Position numbers and translations under genes: made by a program. The notes beneath the pieces were generated by a model, which worked only from the letters and a program-made list of their open reading frames with translations, was not told the origin of the DNA and did no database searches. 64,000 bases of DNA from Stenopsyche tienmushanensis (taxonomy: Eukaryota; Arthropoda; Insecta; Trichoptera; Stenopsychidae), in contig WACJ01000006.1 in assembly GCA_008973525.1 (NCBI GenBank), forward strand, positions 248,001-312,000. Reading direction: 5' to 3'. Shown here piece by piece: positions 63,793 to 64,000 of this stretch; within the stretch, counting starts at the first letter, position 1, and each line of letters starts with the position of its first letter.

Positions 63793-63962
63793 TTAATTGG
63801 TACGGGTAGCTGTAGGTATCTGTGGTAAACCAAATTCGTCGACTAATACTCCATCTTTGTTGCGGGAAGGTTCTGCCGCACCAGGATCTTTATTGGGAGC
63901 TTCTGGGGCTTTAACAACATCATCTAAATAACTTGTATCATCGTCCAATGCAATTTCATCAC
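63793..63962 (-). CDS. CHMP5/Vps60, last coding exon
   Basis: The C-terminal end of charged multivesicular body protein 5, an ESCRT-III subunit that works with LIP5/VTA1 and Vps4 in multivesicular body sorting. The exon begins after acceptor TTTTGCAG (63964-63963) with two bases of a split Gly-like codon and encodes 55 residues to a stop at 63795-63793. [14 protein letters not shown], then a Pro/Ala linker, then [17 protein letters not shown] is the highly conserved CHMP5 tail, which includes the region that binds LIP5. The rest of the gene lies beyond the window. It converges on mxt. Confidence 0.94.
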
Positions 63963-64000
63963 CTGCAAAATTAATCAAATGTAACAAACTTGTATTGTTG

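Overview
The window is a stretch of animal nuclear DNA, almost certainly from an insect. The signs are an AT-rich background, spliced genes with short GT-AG introns, AATAAA signals, relics of four kinds of eukaryotic DNA transposon (mariner, piggyBac, Merlin, TTAA-type MITEs), and insect-type proteins (Unzipped with DM9 repeats, Mextli). The order could not be fixed. I recognised no tRNA, rRNA, CRISPR array or prokaryotic operon.

Layout. From 1 to 12.6 kb there is no convincing gene; the stretch holds two copies of a ~500-bp dispersed repeat (978-1474 and 10545-11092). The minus-strand gene unzipped (uzip) occupies 13268-14808, with a probable 3' UTR down to about 12.7 kb. A long gene desert follows (about 14.8-38.3 kb). 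It looks richer in G+C than the rest and contains one 120-bp TTAA MITE, a GC-rich block (20290-20790) and several low-repeat patches rich in ATTA/TAATTA that resemble regulatory DNA. At 38343-39984 lies a nearly full-length but dead mariner transposase gene, split by a second 710-bp element inserted at a TA.

The gene-rich end starts at 45 kb. Six plus-strand exons encode the C-terminal two thirds of mitoguardin (Miga), a mitochondrial outer-membrane protein. After a 2.7-kb AT-rich spacer comes a GC-rich 5' exon candidate (about 49.68 kb), a Merlin transposase relic (50765-51189), and the complete coding set of mextli (mxt), an eIF4E-binding translation factor with a KH domain. mxt has a 30-nt in-frame microexon in the KH variable loop and two possible C-termini. 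Its introns carry a mariner deletion derivative, a TTAA-bounded piggyBac relic and a second mariner relic. The window closes with the last coding exon of the ESCRT-III protein CHMP5/Vps60 on the minus strand, converging on mxt.

The four genes are not an obvious pathway: cell adhesion, mitochondrial dynamics/lipids, translation control and endosomal sorting. I did not find a clear new multigene system. The most interesting items are the two mxt isoform choices, a phospho-FFAT-like VAP-binding motif kept in Miga, the nested transposon, and a possible Tudor-domain relic just upstream of Miga.
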